64,000 bases of DNA from Streptomyces capitiformicae (GCF_002214185.1 NZ_CP022161.1:2169767-2233766); one strand, 5' to 3'. Counted from the stretch's first letter, positions 51,805-59,601 are shown. Made by a program: numbers and translations. The notes: generated by a model from the letters alone, not told the origin.

Positions 51805-52971
51805 TCATCCGTCCGTCCCCAGGACCAACCCCGAGGTCGGCACCCCCGTACCAGCCGTGACCAGCACCCGCTCCGCCCCCGCGACCTGGTTCACGGACGT
51901 CCCCCGCAGCTGCCTTACCGCCTCTGCGATGCCGTTCATCCCGTGCAGATACGCCTCCCCGAGCTGCCCGCCGTGCGTGTTGAGCGGCAGCCGTTCCTCC
52001 GCCACGAAGTCCGCCGCCTCGCCTGGCCCGCAGAACCCGAACTCCTCCAGCTGCATCAGCACGAACGGGGTGAAGTGGTCGTACAGGATCCCCACGTCGA
52101 TGTCGCCGGGGGTGAGCCCAGACGTCCGCCACAGCTGCCGCGCGACCACGCCCATCTCCGGAAGCCCTGCCAGATCCCGAGTGTAGAAGCTCGTCATCTG
52201 TTCCTGCGCCCGGCCTGCGCCCTGGGCGGCCGCCACGACCACGGCCGGCGGCTTCGGCAGGTCCCGCGCCCGTTCGACGGACGTCACGACGAGAGCCTGA
52301 CCGCCGTCCGTCTCCTGGCAGCAGTCCAGCAGCCGCAGCGGCTCGACGATCCACCGCGAGGCCGCGTGCTCGGCGAGGGTGATGGGGCGGCCGTGGAAGT
52401 ACGCCGCCGGGTTCGTGGCCGCGTGCTTCCGGTCGACCACGGCCACGTGCCCGAACGCCTCCGGGGTCAGCCCGTACGTGTGGAGGTAGCGCTGGGCCGC
52501 CATGGCCACCCAGGAAGCGGGCGTGAGCAGCCCGAACGGCAGCGTCCAGCCGAGCGCCACCCCCTCCGCCGACGGCTCCCGATGCCGCACCCCCGCACCG
52601 AACCGCCGCCCCGACCGCTCGTTGAACGCCCGGTAGCAGACCACGACCTCCGCGACGCCCGTCGCCACGGCCAGCGCCGCCTGCTGCACGGTCGCGCACG
52701 CGGCCCCGCCGCCGTAGTGGACCCGGGAGAAGAACGACAGCTCGCCGATGCCGGCCGCCTGCGCGACCGTGACCTCCGGGCTCGTGTCCATCGTGAACGT
52801 CACCATCCCGTCCACGTCCGCGGGCCGCAGCCCCGCGTCGTCGAGCGCGGCCCGCACCGCTTCCACGGCCAGCCGCAGCTCACTGCGTCCCGAGTCCTTG
52901 GAGAAGTCGGTGGCCCCGATCCCGACGACGGCGGCCCGGCCGCCGAGCCGGTCCTTCGTCCGCAGGCTCAT
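51805..52971 (-). CDS. Thiolase-fold lipid-transfer protein (SCPx/Ltp-like)
   Basis: The 388-residue protein has the SCP-x thiolase layout: RAAVVGIGATDFSKDSGRSELRLAVEAVRAAL, VHYGGGAACATVQQAALAV with the nucleophile-region Cys, ILYDHFTPFVLMQLEEFGFC and LNTHGGQLGEAYLHGMNGIAEAV. Ltp proteins cleave or transfer acyl chains in steroid side-chain degradation and related pathways and work as partners of DUF35 OB-fold proteins; the DUF35 protein is two genes upstream in the same operon. Its ATG overlaps the MaoC stop (ATGA). Confidence 0.92.
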   Translation of the reverse strand: MSLRTKDRLGGRAAVVGIGATDFSKDSGRSELRLAVEAVRAALDDAGLRPADVDGMVTFTMDTSPEVTVAQAAGIGELSFFSRVHYGGGAACATVQQAALAVATGVAEVVVCYRAFNERSGRRFGAGVRHREPSAEGVALGWTLPFGLLTPASWVAMAAQRYLHTYGLTPEAFGHVAVVDRKHAATNPAAYFHGRPITLAEHAASRWIVEPLRLLDCCQETDGGQALVVTSVERARDLPKPPAVVVAAAQGAGRAQEQMTSFYTRDLAGLPEMGVVARQLWRTSGLTPGDIDVGILYDHFTPFVLMQLEEFGFCGPGEAADFVAEERLPLNTHGGQLGEAYLHGMNGIAEAVRQLRGTSVNQVAGAERVLVTAGTGVPTSGLVLGTDG

Positions 52972-53399
52972 TCGGCTTCCCCCCTCGGCAGCGTGACCGT
53001 CACCGTGCCGGTCACATGCCGGCCGATCCCGTTGTCACCGACGACCTTCACGACGGCCGTGGCCCCGTCGACCGACTCGACCGACTCGACCGACTCGACC
53101 GACTCGACCGACTCGACCCGGCCGGTCAACACCATGGTGTCGCCGGGGTAGTTGGGGGCGCCGAGCCGGATGGCCACCTTCCGGAGGACGGCACGCGGCC
53201 CGAAGTGGTCGGTGACATACCGCCCCACCAGCCCGTTCGTCGTCAGGATGTTCATGAAGACGTCGGGCGAGCCACGATGCCGGGCCAGTTCCGGATCGTG
53301 GTGCACGTCCTGGTAGTCGCGCGAGGCGATGGCCCCGGCGACGACGAGGGTGCGGGTGATCTCGATCTCCAGCGGCGGCAGCGCGTCACCGGCCCTCAT
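52968..53399 (-). CDS. MaoC-like hotdog hydratase
   Basis: The 143-residue hotdog protein has the MaoC core: VVAGAIASRDYQDVHHDPELARHRGSPDVFMNILTTNGLVGRYVTDHFGP with the Asp-x4-His dyad, RLGAPNYPGDTMVLTGRV. Residues about 95-112 are a run of VES triplets encoded by 9-bp tandem repeats (53067-53118), an expansion in a loop. It is translationally coupled at both ends (ATGA overlaps). It presumably hydrates the enoyl-CoA produced in the pathway. Confidence 0.9.
   Translation of the reverse strand: MRAGDALPPLEIEITRTLVVAGAIASRDYQDVHHDPELARHRGSPDVFMNILTTNGLVGRYVTDHFGPRAVLRKVAIRLGAPNYPGDTMVLTGRVESVESVESVESVESVDGATAVVKVVGDNGIGRHVTGTVTVTLPRGEAE
53067..53118. repeat. 9-bp tandem repeat in the MaoC gene
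   Basis: About five to six copies of GACCGACTC encode a Val-Glu-Ser run on the minus strand. The number of copies is likely variable between strains. Confidence 0.85.
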
Positions 53400-54418
53400 G
53401 CCCCGACCTCTTCCACCGCTTCATCGACCGCTTCACCCGCCACTTCATCCGCCACTTCATCCACCGCTTCTCCCGCCACTTCACCCGCCACTTCATCCAC
53501 CGCTTCTCCCGCTTCCGCCTCTTCCGCCCGAAAGACCGGAAGCACCAACTCCGCGTCGTACCGGATGAATTCGAGCCGTACGGCCATCCCGATCCGCACC
53601 TTGTCGTACGGCACCCCGATGACGTCGCTGACGATCCGCACCCCTTCCGCGAGCTCGACGAGCCCGACGGCGTACGGCGGATCGAAGGCGGGGAAGGGCG
53701 GATGATGCATGACGACATACGAGTGCACGACGCCTTCCCCGCTCGCCCGGACGGTGTCCCACTCGGGCGAACCGCACGCGTGGCATCCCGGCAGCCAGGG
53801 GAAGCGGAGGGTGGCGCAGTCGGCACAGCGCTGGATGAGGAGCTCGTGCCGTTCGACGCCCTCCCAGAACCCGGCGTTGTCGCGATTGACGACGGGGCGG
53901 GGCCGTTGGGGCTTCGGCTCGGGCTTCCTGGTGGCGGCGACGGGCGCGTACTTGAGGATCCGGAAGCGATGGGTGCCGGCGAGTTCGCCACCGACCCGCA
54001 CATCCATGCGCGTCGTCACGAAGTACCCGGTGCCGAGCTTGGTCGTCTTCCGCTCCGACACCGACTCGATGACCGAGTCGAACGTGATCTCGTCCCCCGG
54101 CCGCAGCGCCCGCAGATACTCCTGCTCGCAGTCGGTGGCGACCACGGAGGTGCAGCCGGCGTCGTCGAGCAGGGAGAGGAGTTCCTCGTACGCCGGTGAA
54201 CGCCCCGTCGCGTGCCCGCTCAGCCCGCCCATGGTCCACACCTGGAGCATCGTGGGCGGAGCGATGGCGTCCGGTCCGGTGTACGCGGGGTTGGTGTCTC
54301 CCAGGGCCTCGCACCAGTGCCGGATCATGGGCGCGTTGACGGGATCCTTGCCGTGGCCGCCGAGGACGGCCGCGCGCCCCTCGTAGGCCTTGAGCCGTAC
54401 GGACAGGTCCTCGACCAC
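53396..54418 (-). CDS. MaoC-like dehydratase fused to DUF35 OB-fold/zinc-ribbon domain
   Basis: The 340-residue protein opens with GTG 54418. Residues 5-150 are a MaoC-like hotdog domain (RHWCEALGDTNPAY, ATDCEQEYLRALRPGDEITF). Residues 170-305 are a DUF35 protein: zinc ribbon CADCATLRFPWLPGCHACGS (C-x2-C-x11-C-x2-C) and an OB fold (GVVHSYVVMHHPPFPAFDPPYAVGLVEL). DUF35 domains recruit thiolase-fold Ltp aldolases, matching the thiolase in this operon. The C-terminal tail is an acidic (A/V)GEAVDEV repeat from a tandem expansion. First gene of the operon; a perfect palindrome lies just upstream. Confidence 0.91.
   Translation of the reverse strand: MVEDLSVRLKAYEGRAAVLGGHGKDPVNAPMIRHWCEALGDTNPAYTGPDAIAPPTMLQVWTMGGLSGHATGRSPAYEELLSLLDDAGCTSVVATDCEQEYLRALRPGDEITFDSVIESVSERKTTKLGTGYFVTTRMDVRVGGELAGTHRFRILKYAPVAATRKPEPKPQRPRPVVNRDNAGFWEGVERHELLIQRCADCATLRFPWLPGCHACGSPEWDTVRASGEGVVHSYVVMHHPPFPAFDPPYAVGLVELAEGVRIVSDVIGVPYDKVRIGMAVRLEFIRYDAELVLPVFRAEEAEAGEAVDEVAGEVAGEAVDEVADEVAGEAVDEAVEEVGA
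53404..53525. repeat. Tandem repeat encoding an acidic C-terminal tail
   Basis: Degenerate repeats of CGCTTC, CGCCACTTCA and TCCACCGCTTC type recur every 12-24 bp and encode the (A)GEAVDEV(A) tail of the MaoC-DUF35 protein. Confidence 0.75.
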
Positions 54419-54440
54419 GACGTCGCCGCCCCTCCTAAGG

Positions 54441-54461
54441 AATCTGACTGTTCGTCAGATT
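54441..54461. promoter_or_regulatory. TetR-type operator upstream of the thiolase/MaoC operon
   Basis: AATCTGAC-n5-GTCAGATT is a perfect palindrome with 8-bp arms, 23 nt upstream of the GTG at 54418. Its CTGAC...GTCAG form is typical of TetR regulators of fatty-acid and steroid degradation operons. Confidence 0.65.
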
Positions 54462-54626
54462 GAAGGAACAGTCACCGCGGGTGTCAAGGTCCACCGAGAA
54501 AACCTTGAGACCCGCGGGCTTGAGATCCGAGGGCTTGAGACCCGAGGGAATATGCACCGTCGGCGCCGGTCGATGCGCGATCGGCGCCCCCACAACCGAA
54601 ACGCACCCCGACCCCCCTTCCCTTTA

Positions 54627-54642
54627 TCGAACACTCGTACGA
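54627..54642. promoter_or_regulatory. LexA-like box upstream of the Prim-Pol gene
   Basis: TCGAACACTCGTACGA matches the actinobacterial SOS box TCGAAC-n4-GTTCGA at 11 of 12 fixed positions, 11 nt before the ATG at 54653. Confidence 0.45.
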
Positions 54643-54652
54643 ACATAGAGCC

Positions 54653-55522
54653 ATGGCCACCATGGACCGGCAGGCCACCACCCTGGCCCTGGCGCACGCC
54701 CTCTCCGCCGCCGAACGCGGGCTGGCGGTGATCCCCCTGTCCCGATCGAAACTCCCGGCCCTACGCTCCCCCCACCACGACGACCCGTCCCCCTCCCCGT
54801 GCCGCGGCGAGTGCGGCCACTTCGGCCACGGCGTGTACGACGCCTCCACCGACCCCCACCGCGTCCGCGAACTCTTCGCCGCCGCCCCCTGGGCCACCGG
54901 CTACGGCATCGCCTGCGGCCTCCACCCTCACCATCTGATCGGCGTCGACCTCGACACCAAGTCCGGTACGGACTCCTCGACGGCCCTGCGCGAACTGGCT
55001 CTGCGCCACCTCTTCACGATCCCGGAAACCGTCGTCGTACTGACCCCGAGCGGCGGCCGCCACCTCTGGCTCACCGGCCCGCCCGACGTCGTGGTCCCCA
55101 ACTCCGCGAGCCGTCTGGCCCCCGGCATCGACATCCGCGGCGCCGGCGGCTACCTCGTCGGCCCCGGCTCCCGCACGGACCACGGCGTCTACGGCACGGC
55201 TCCCGGCACGGCCCACCTGCCCCCGGCCCCCTGCCCACCGGAACTGCTCCGCCTGCTCCTCCCCCCGCCGCGCTCCACACCCCCACGGCCGGCCGGCGGA
55301 GGGGGCGGCCATGGCCACGGCCTGATCCACTTCGTCCTCACCGCCCACGAAGGCCAACGCAACACCCGCCTCTTCTGGGCCGCCTGCCGTGCCTACGAGA
55401 ACGGCCTCGGCCCCGACCTGACCGACGCGCTCGTCGACGCGGCCGTACGCACGGGGCTCACGGAGCGGGAGGCCCGCTCGACGGTGGCGTCGGCGGCGCG
55501 GATGTCGGCGCGGCGGGGGTGA
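54653..55522 (+). CDS. Bifunctional DNA primase/polymerase (Prim-Pol) domain protein
   Basis: The 289-residue protein has the Prim-Pol fold: LALAHALSAAERGLAVIPLSRSKLPAL, a Cys/His-rich insert (CRGECGHFGHGVYD), GYGIACGLHPHHLIGVDLDTKSG with the catalytic DxD, the SGGRHLWLTGP motif and GIDIRGAGGYLVGPGS. There is no C-terminal helicase; the last 80 residues are a small helical module (GQRNTRLFWAACRAYENGL). Such proteins occur in Streptomyces chromosomes and mobile elements; a repair or replication role is likely but untested. A near-consensus LexA box lies just upstream. Confidence 0.88.
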   Translation: MATMDRQATTLALAHALSAAERGLAVIPLSRSKLPALRSPHHDDPSPSPCRGECGHFGHGVYDASTDPHRVRELFAAAPWATGYGIACGLHPHHLIGVDLDTKSGTDSSTALRELALRHLFTIPETVVVLTPSGGRHLWLTGPPDVVVPNSASRLAPGIDIRGAGGYLVGPGSRTDHGVYGTAPGTAHLPPAPCPPELLRLLLPPPRSTPPRPAGGGGGHGHGLIHFVLTAHEGQRNTRLFWAACRAYENGLGPDLTDALVDAAVRTGLTEREARSTVASAARMSARRG

Positions 55523-55629
55523 GTTCCGAGGGAGTAACCCTCACGGGTGGCGTACCCGGCGTACGGCCTTCCCTGACGGCCCAGTTGGTGAACGATCGCG
55601 GCGTCAACGGACCGTCGGGGAGGAAAAAG

Positions 55630-56001
55630 GTGGACCCGGAGATGGACCCGGAGAAGGAATTCCGGCGGCAGATGCTCGCCGAGGCCCACGCGGAGCGGGA
55701 CCGCCTGCTACCGCTGCGCGCCGAGGCGACACAGACGACCATCGAACTGATGAGGGCGAGCACGGGCCGAACCGACGAACCCGACCTCGTGCCGTACCTG
55801 AACCTGACCTACCTGCTCACCATCAAACGCGCCTACGGCGACGACCGGTTACTGGCCTTCGCCCTGTCCCTCGCGAACTGGGCCGTGGCGTCCATCGACG
55901 AACTCGCGAAGCTCACCGGCGCGAGCGCGCAGCAGATCATCGACAAGTACGAGACGGAGATCATGGCGGCACGGGAGGCCGCGGACGAAGAGCCGGCCTG
56001 A
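55630..56001 (+). CDS. Small helical protein of unknown function
   Basis: GTG 55630 follows GGGGAGG, giving 123 residues that start with a charged repeat (VDPEMDPEKEFRRQMLAEAHAERDRLL). A central helical region LVPYLNLTYLLTIKRAYGDDRLLAFALSLANWAVASIDELAKLTGASAQQIIDKYETEIM follows. I recognise no family. It is 107 nt after the Prim-Pol stop and ends in a strong terminator. Confidence 0.65.
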   Translation: MDPEMDPEKEFRRQMLAEAHAERDRLLPLRAEATQTTIELMRASTGRTDEPDLVPYLNLTYLLTIKRAYGDDRLLAFALSLANWAVASIDELAKLTGASAQQIIDKYETEIMAAREAADEEPA

Positions 56002-56020
56002 CGTCGAAGGCCCGCGGCGG

Positions 56021-56063
56021 AAGGGGTGTCCCTCAGCGGAGGACACCGCAGGGGACACCCCTT
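56021..56063. terminator. Bidirectional terminator
   Basis: AAGGGGTGTCCC (56021-56032) and GGGACACCCCTT (56052-56063) form a perfect 12-bp stem, 20 nt after the plus-strand stop at 56001 and 15 nt before the minus-strand stop at 56078. Confidence 0.85.
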
Positions 56064-56077
56064 CCCACGTCACAACC

Positions 56078-56164
56078 TCACGACTGAGGCGGAGCCTCAC
56101 GCCCTTGGCCTTGTCCGGTCTCATCCGTACCGAACTGCTGCTTGAGCTTGTCCATCACAGACAT
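56078..56164 (-). CDS. Very short protein resembling the N-terminus of MT0933-like antitoxins
   Basis: A 28-codon frame from ATG 56164, with an excellent AAGGAG site 7 nt upstream, reads MSVMDKLKQQFGTDETGQ, then GQGREAPPQS and stops. The MSxMDKLK start is typical of the small alpha-helical MT0933/Rv0909-like antitoxin proteins (about 60-80 residues), but the body with its DKVDxxxDKAGD repeats is missing, as if deleted in frame. It may encode a shortened peptide or be a relic; no toxin gene is near. Confidence 0.5.
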   Translation of the reverse strand: MSVMDKLKQQFGTDETGQGQGREAPPQS

Positions 56165-56301
56165 CGCGGCTCCTTCCACAGTCAGCCATTCCCTCCGGAA
56201 TCAGCGCCCCCCGCACCCCCGCATCGGCGGGACCCCGGAGCGACCCCGGCGCCTACCTCGGAGGTAATCGCGGCCGCAACCAAGCGTGGCTACCTTCACT
56301 C

Positions 56302-56333
56302 CCCATACCGGTCCCATACCGGTCCCATACCGG
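56302..56333. repeat. Triple 11-bp direct repeat upstream of the DUF1330 gene
   Basis: CCCATACCGGT is repeated three times in tandem (the last one lacks its T), 20 nt before the ATG at 56354. It may contain operator sites, or be a simple slippage repeat. Confidence 0.7.
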
Positions 56334-56353
56334 CGCCAACGAAGGAGTCGAAC

Positions 56354-56695
56354 ATGCCCGCATACGGCTTCGCACACTTACGTGATCGCCGCCATCACCC
56401 CGACGTCCTCGAGTACCTGGAACGGATCCAGCACACCCTCGACCCGTTCCACGGCCGCTTCCTGATCCACGGCCCACCGACCGAGGTGGTCGAGGGAACC
56501 TGGCCGGGCAGCATGGTGCTGATCGAGTTCCCCGACCTCCCCACGGCCCGCGCCTGGTACGCGTCCCCCGCGTACCAGGAGATCCTGCGCCTGCGAACCG
56601 ACCACATCAGCGGGGACGTCGTACTGGCCGAGGGCGTAGGTCCCGCATACGACCCGACCGAGCGCGCGGCGAGCCTCCGAGCGCGGAACGCGTGA
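56354..56695 (+). CDS. DUF1330 family protein
   Basis: The 113-residue protein has the dimeric ferredoxin-like DUF1330 fold: MPAYGFAHLRDRRHHPDVLEYLERIQHTLDPFHGRFLIHGPPTEVVEGTWPG, then LIEFPDLPTARAWYASPAYQEILRLRTDH. An AAGGAG site precedes ATG 56354. Biochemical function unknown. Confidence 0.9.
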   Translation: MPAYGFAHLRDRRHHPDVLEYLERIQHTLDPFHGRFLIHGPPTEVVEGTWPGSMVLIEFPDLPTARAWYASPAYQEILRLRTDHISGDVVLAEGVGPAYDPTERAASLRARNA

Positions 56696-56707
56696 TCAGC
56701 TTGGGGT

Positions 56708-57172
56708 GTGGAGACCATCATCGCCAGCGCCATAGCCGTCCTGGGAACCCTGCTCGGGTCGGGGATCACCCTGGCGTTCCAGCAGCGCACGACCGACAGG
56801 GGGCACGAGTTCACACGTCGGGAGAAGCTCAGGCAGGAACGGCTCGACGCGTACTCCGCCTACGCCGGCGCACTGATCAACTACCGCCGCTGTCTGGTGC
56901 ATCTGTGGTTCTGCGAGCACGAACAGCCACCGCCGGAGGACCCCGACGCTGTCCGCATCCGCGCGTACGACCTGCGTTCCCACGCCCAAGAGGCCCTGTT
57001 CCGCGTTCAGATGCTCACGGAGGACGGGCCACTGGCCCGCACCGCGGAAACCGTACTCGCCGACGTCACGGCCCTCACCAAGACAGAAACCAGAACCCAG
57101 CTCGACGAGCGCCGAGTCCAGACCCGCGACGCCATCAGCCGCCTGGTCAACTCAGCCAAACAACACCTCTGA
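56708..57172 (+). CDS. Single-pass membrane protein of unknown function
   Basis: The 154-residue protein starts at GTG 56708 with an N-terminal membrane segment (IIASAIAVLGTLLGSGITLAF) and a predicted cytoplasmic coiled helical body (RREKLRQERLDAYSAYAGALINYRRC, AETVLADVTALTKTETRTQLDERRVQTRDAISRLV). The pattern is common in Streptomyces hypotheticals of 150-170 residues. It lies 12 nt after the DUF1330 gene and is the last complete chromosomal gene before the integration site. Confidence 0.7.
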   Translation: METIIASAIAVLGTLLGSGITLAFQQRTTDRGHEFTRREKLRQERLDAYSAYAGALINYRRCLVHLWFCEHEQPPPEDPDAVRIRAYDLRSHAQEALFRVQMLTEDGPLARTAETVLADVTALTKTETRTQLDERRVQTRDAISRLVNSAKQHL

Positions 57173-57219
57173 GCCCCCGGCTCAAGCCGTACAACCCACG
57201 AGGCCCCGACCAACACAAC

Positions 57220-57250
57220 GGCCCCCGACCGAATCTCCCGGTCAGGGGCC
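57220..57250. terminator. Terminator beside the tRNA-Ser attachment site
   Basis: GGCCCCCGACCG (57220-57231) and CGGTCAGGGGCC (57239-57250) form a stem with one mismatch and a 7-nt loop, 11 nt beyond the tRNA 3' end. It presumably served the intact tRNA-Ser gene. Confidence 0.7.
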
Positions 57251-57260
57251 GTTCCACTAC

Positions 57261-57318
57261 TGGCGGTGGGTGTGGGATTTGAACCCACGGTGACTTGCGC
57301 CACGACGGTTTTCAAGAG
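57261..57318 (-). tRNA. 3' fragment of tRNA-Ser(UGA), attachment site (attL) of an integrative element
   Basis: On the minus strand the sequence runs from the anticodon loop CTTGAAA (anticodon TGA at 57314-57312), through a variable arm and the T-arm GTGGGTTCAAATCCCAC, to ACCCACC-G-CCA at 57261. The 5' half of a tRNA is missing; beyond about 57318 the bases no longer pair as an anticodon stem. A 3' tRNA fragment followed by mobile-type genes is the signature of site-specific integration into a tRNA gene. The intact copy should be at the far (right) end of the element, outside the window. Confidence 0.85.
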
Positions 57319-57712
57319 CGTCGCGAGTTCAGGGAAAGCAGCGCTCTGACCTGCGCCAATGCGTCAAGCACTGATAGCTCTAGGAGCGTTGGCCCACGCA
57401 TGGCCCATAGACGTCTTGCTGGGCACGAGACTGCTTCGTCCGAAGCAACTTGAGCGAGCGGTTGACCTTGGAGCTCTCGTGCCTCTCGCCTGTGGCGACA
57501 GTCCACAGGCGGGCGTAGTCGTCCGCCCCTGTGCGTGGACGTTGTGCCGCAGCCAGTCACTCACCCGGACGCGGGGTGCAGATCGGTGGAACGCACTGCA
57601 ACTGGTCACGAGCGAGCAGAAAGACCATTGATTCCACGAAACGGCCAACATCAACTCACCGCATACGGAACACTATGACCAGCTATCACACCGAGCACGG
57701 TCCGGAGACACC
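57319..57712. other. Left end of the integrative element, no gene recognised
   Basis: The 394 bp between the att fragment and the TIR gene have no convincing gene; the small frames do not resemble known proteins and codon usage is mixed. The base composition falls towards the TIR gene. No integrase is here, so it must be near the other end. Confidence 0.45.
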
Positions 57713-58816
57713 ATGGACGCTAACCCCGCAGGTCAGGGAAACCGTATCTTCGTTAGCTACGCACACCTGGACGATGAACTCCTCAACCAGGCAGTAGAGC
57801 ACTTCACGAGTGATCTGCGAAGCTTTTACTCTGCGAAGACAGGGGGCACACTGGAGGTCTTCTTTGACCGCGAAAGTATCGGCTGGGGAACCGATTGGCG
57901 ACGCCGAATCGACTCTGAACTAAGAGGCGCTTCCATCTTCATGCCAATCATCACCATGCAGTACTTCAACCGTCCGGCCTGCCGCGAAGAGCTGAATGCC
58001 TTCCATGGGAGCGCCGAACTGCTGGGCGCCAAGTATCTACTCCTTCCTATCGTTATCATGGGCGCCAGCGGCATCACGGCAGATAGCCAGATGCCCGAGG
58101 TGCGCCTCATTGAACGTATCCAGTTCGAAAACCTTGAAGAAGCATTCTTGGCGGGTCGCGGCACGAGGGAGTGGAGGGAGGCACTCTCGAGGATCGCCGA
58201 TAAGCTTGTCACTATTATCTCTCAAGCAGAAGAGAACCTTTCTGCCGTCGCAGCGGTAGCTGGAGTGGAAAAATCGGAGGAGCTGAACGAGGAATTCGAC
58301 TTGTTTCAGCACTTTGAGCAACTGAACCAACTGGGAGAGGCTCTCACGCCTGAACTGGAAGCAGCAACGCAAGACCTCACCACGTGGTGCACGGTGGTGC
58401 AGGAGGAGATGCAGAAGTTCAGCCCCACTTCCCCAGCCGTTCTCCGATCTCGGTCCGTTGTGATGGCAGCGGCAGTACGCGAGCCGTCCCTGAAGCTGCA
58501 AGAGAGCGCGACGACGTTCGCCCAGTCCGTCACAGAGGCCGACGCGCTCTTGCGCGCCGTCGTTAGCCAACTGGTTGGCGTCAATACATCACACGGTGCA
58601 ACGTTGGCGGAAAAGATTATCGCGGATGTCACGCAGGGGTCGACTGACCTTCAAGAATTCCTGGAGGGCCTAGGCGAGATCCTAGAGATGTTGAAGACCA
58701 TGGAAATCATGAGCGTTCCTCTCCGAAAGGCCATCAAGCCGGGGCGGATTGGCTTCACCAAACTCCAAGACTCCATCAAGACTATTGACGGATGGCGTGG
58801 ACTTTCTATCCGTTAG
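57713..58816 (+). CDS. TIR-domain protein
   Basis: The 367-residue protein has an N-terminal TIR domain (residues 11-150): RIFVSYAHLDDELLNQ, EVFFDRESIGWGTDWRRRIDSELRGASIFMPIITMQYF, and CREELNAF with the putative catalytic Glu93 (CxxE) of NAD-cleaving bacterial TIRs. Residues 165-367 are all-helical without a recognised domain (LFQHFEQLNQLGEALTPELEAA, LQESATTFAQSVTEADALL). The gene is clearly less GC-rich than its surroundings. It is convergent with a DUF4145 gene 6 nt away, on an integrative element, so it is likely a defence or abortive-infection cargo. Confidence 0.87.
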   Translation: MDANPAGQGNRIFVSYAHLDDELLNQAVEHFTSDLRSFYSAKTGGTLEVFFDRESIGWGTDWRRRIDSELRGASIFMPIITMQYFNRPACREELNAFHGSAELLGAKYLLLPIVIMGASGITADSQMPEVRLIERIQFENLEEAFLAGRGTREWREALSRIADKLVTIISQAEENLSAVAAVAGVEKSEELNEEFDLFQHFEQLNQLGEALTPELEAATQDLTTWCTVVQEEMQKFSPTSPAVLRSRSVVMAAAVREPSLKLQESATTFAQSVTEADALLRAVVSQLVGVNTSHGATLAEKIIADVTQGSTDLQEFLEGLGEILEMLKTMEIMSVPLRKAIKPGRIGFTKLQDSIKTIDGWRGLSIR

Positions 58817-58822
58817 GAGTAA

Positions 58823-59446
58823 TCATCCCTGCGCTCTGCGCTGTTTGAATTTTTCAAACTGCGCAGAGTAGACGTACAGGTAGTCCATTAGCGCTTCCGC
58901 AAGGGCCAGTGCATCTGCAGCGTCGTCTTCAGTGACCACCTTTTCACTGAAGTGGGCACCTTCATTACCTAGCAAGCGGAGGGCCTGACTCCATTCAAGA
59001 AGACGCCCGTCAATCTTGCCACTCTCTTTGAGTTGCTCAAGGCGCCTCATCAACGGTCCTCGATTATCGACACCCTGGTTACTACACACACCCTCCAAGG
59101 TTCGTCGCACCATTACTACGGTTGCCGTATAGGCCTTGACTGAGAAGCACCTATGCGCCTCCTCGTGCTGCCTCCTCAGAATCTCCGGAATTAGCCAACT
59201 AAGTGATCTTTGCGTGTTCGGCCAGACCGTCATGGGATTACCGTCCCAGCCTTTCCCGTAATCTTCTTCCACAGCAAGCAGTCCATCGCCGCATTTAAGG
59301 CATCTTGCAAGCTGGAGAAGGGTCGGGAAACCCTTGTTCGAAGTTCCTTCTACCAGCACTCCTTCCACTACAGCCATGACTACCTGATCACAGGTTCCGC
59401 AGGTGGCAAGGATGTTGTTGCCAATACGCTCGCGAGCTTCAGCCAT
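58823..59446 (-). CDS. DUF4145-domain protein
   Basis: The 207-residue protein has an N-terminal zinc-ribbon-like part (CGTCDQ and CLKCGDG) and a C-terminal DUF4145 helical domain (EAHRCFSVKAYTATVVMVRRTLEGVCSNQG, MRRLEQLKESGKIDGRLLEWSQALRLLGNEGAH). DUF4145 appears beside or inside restriction-modification and other defence genes. Convergent with, and 6 nt from, the TIR gene; both share an unusual composition, so they were probably acquired together. Function unknown. Confidence 0.85.
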   Translation of the reverse strand: MAEARERIGNNILATCGTCDQVVMAVVEGVLVEGTSNKGFPTLLQLARCLKCGDGLLAVEEDYGKGWDGNPMTVWPNTQRSLSWLIPEILRRQHEEAHRCFSVKAYTATVVMVRRTLEGVCSNQGVDNRGPLMRRLEQLKESGKIDGRLLEWSQALRLLGNEGAHFSEKVVTEDDAADALALAEALMDYLYVYSAQFEKFKQRRAQG

Positions 59447-59601
59447 GAGCGCATGCTAAGGAAGCCTGCGCCCGTCTGAGGCCAGTTCCGAGCAGTAGGT
59501 CGGTGGCAGGGTTCTCCCATCTTCGCCCGCATGCACGCAGCGCTCCGCAGAGGCGGCGCGCGTCCGCGCCGTGCGCGTGCCTCGATGAGGTAAGGAAATC
59601 G

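Noticed and set aside
57261..57350. Complete tRNA-Ser gene
   Set aside because: The D-arm and 5' acceptor strand are absent and the anticodon stem has a C-C mismatch near its boundary, so only a 3' fragment is present.
57319..57712. Integrase or excisionase gene at the left end of the element
   Set aside because: No frame shows the R-H-R-Y motifs or an HTH excisionase pattern; the integrase must lie beyond the window.
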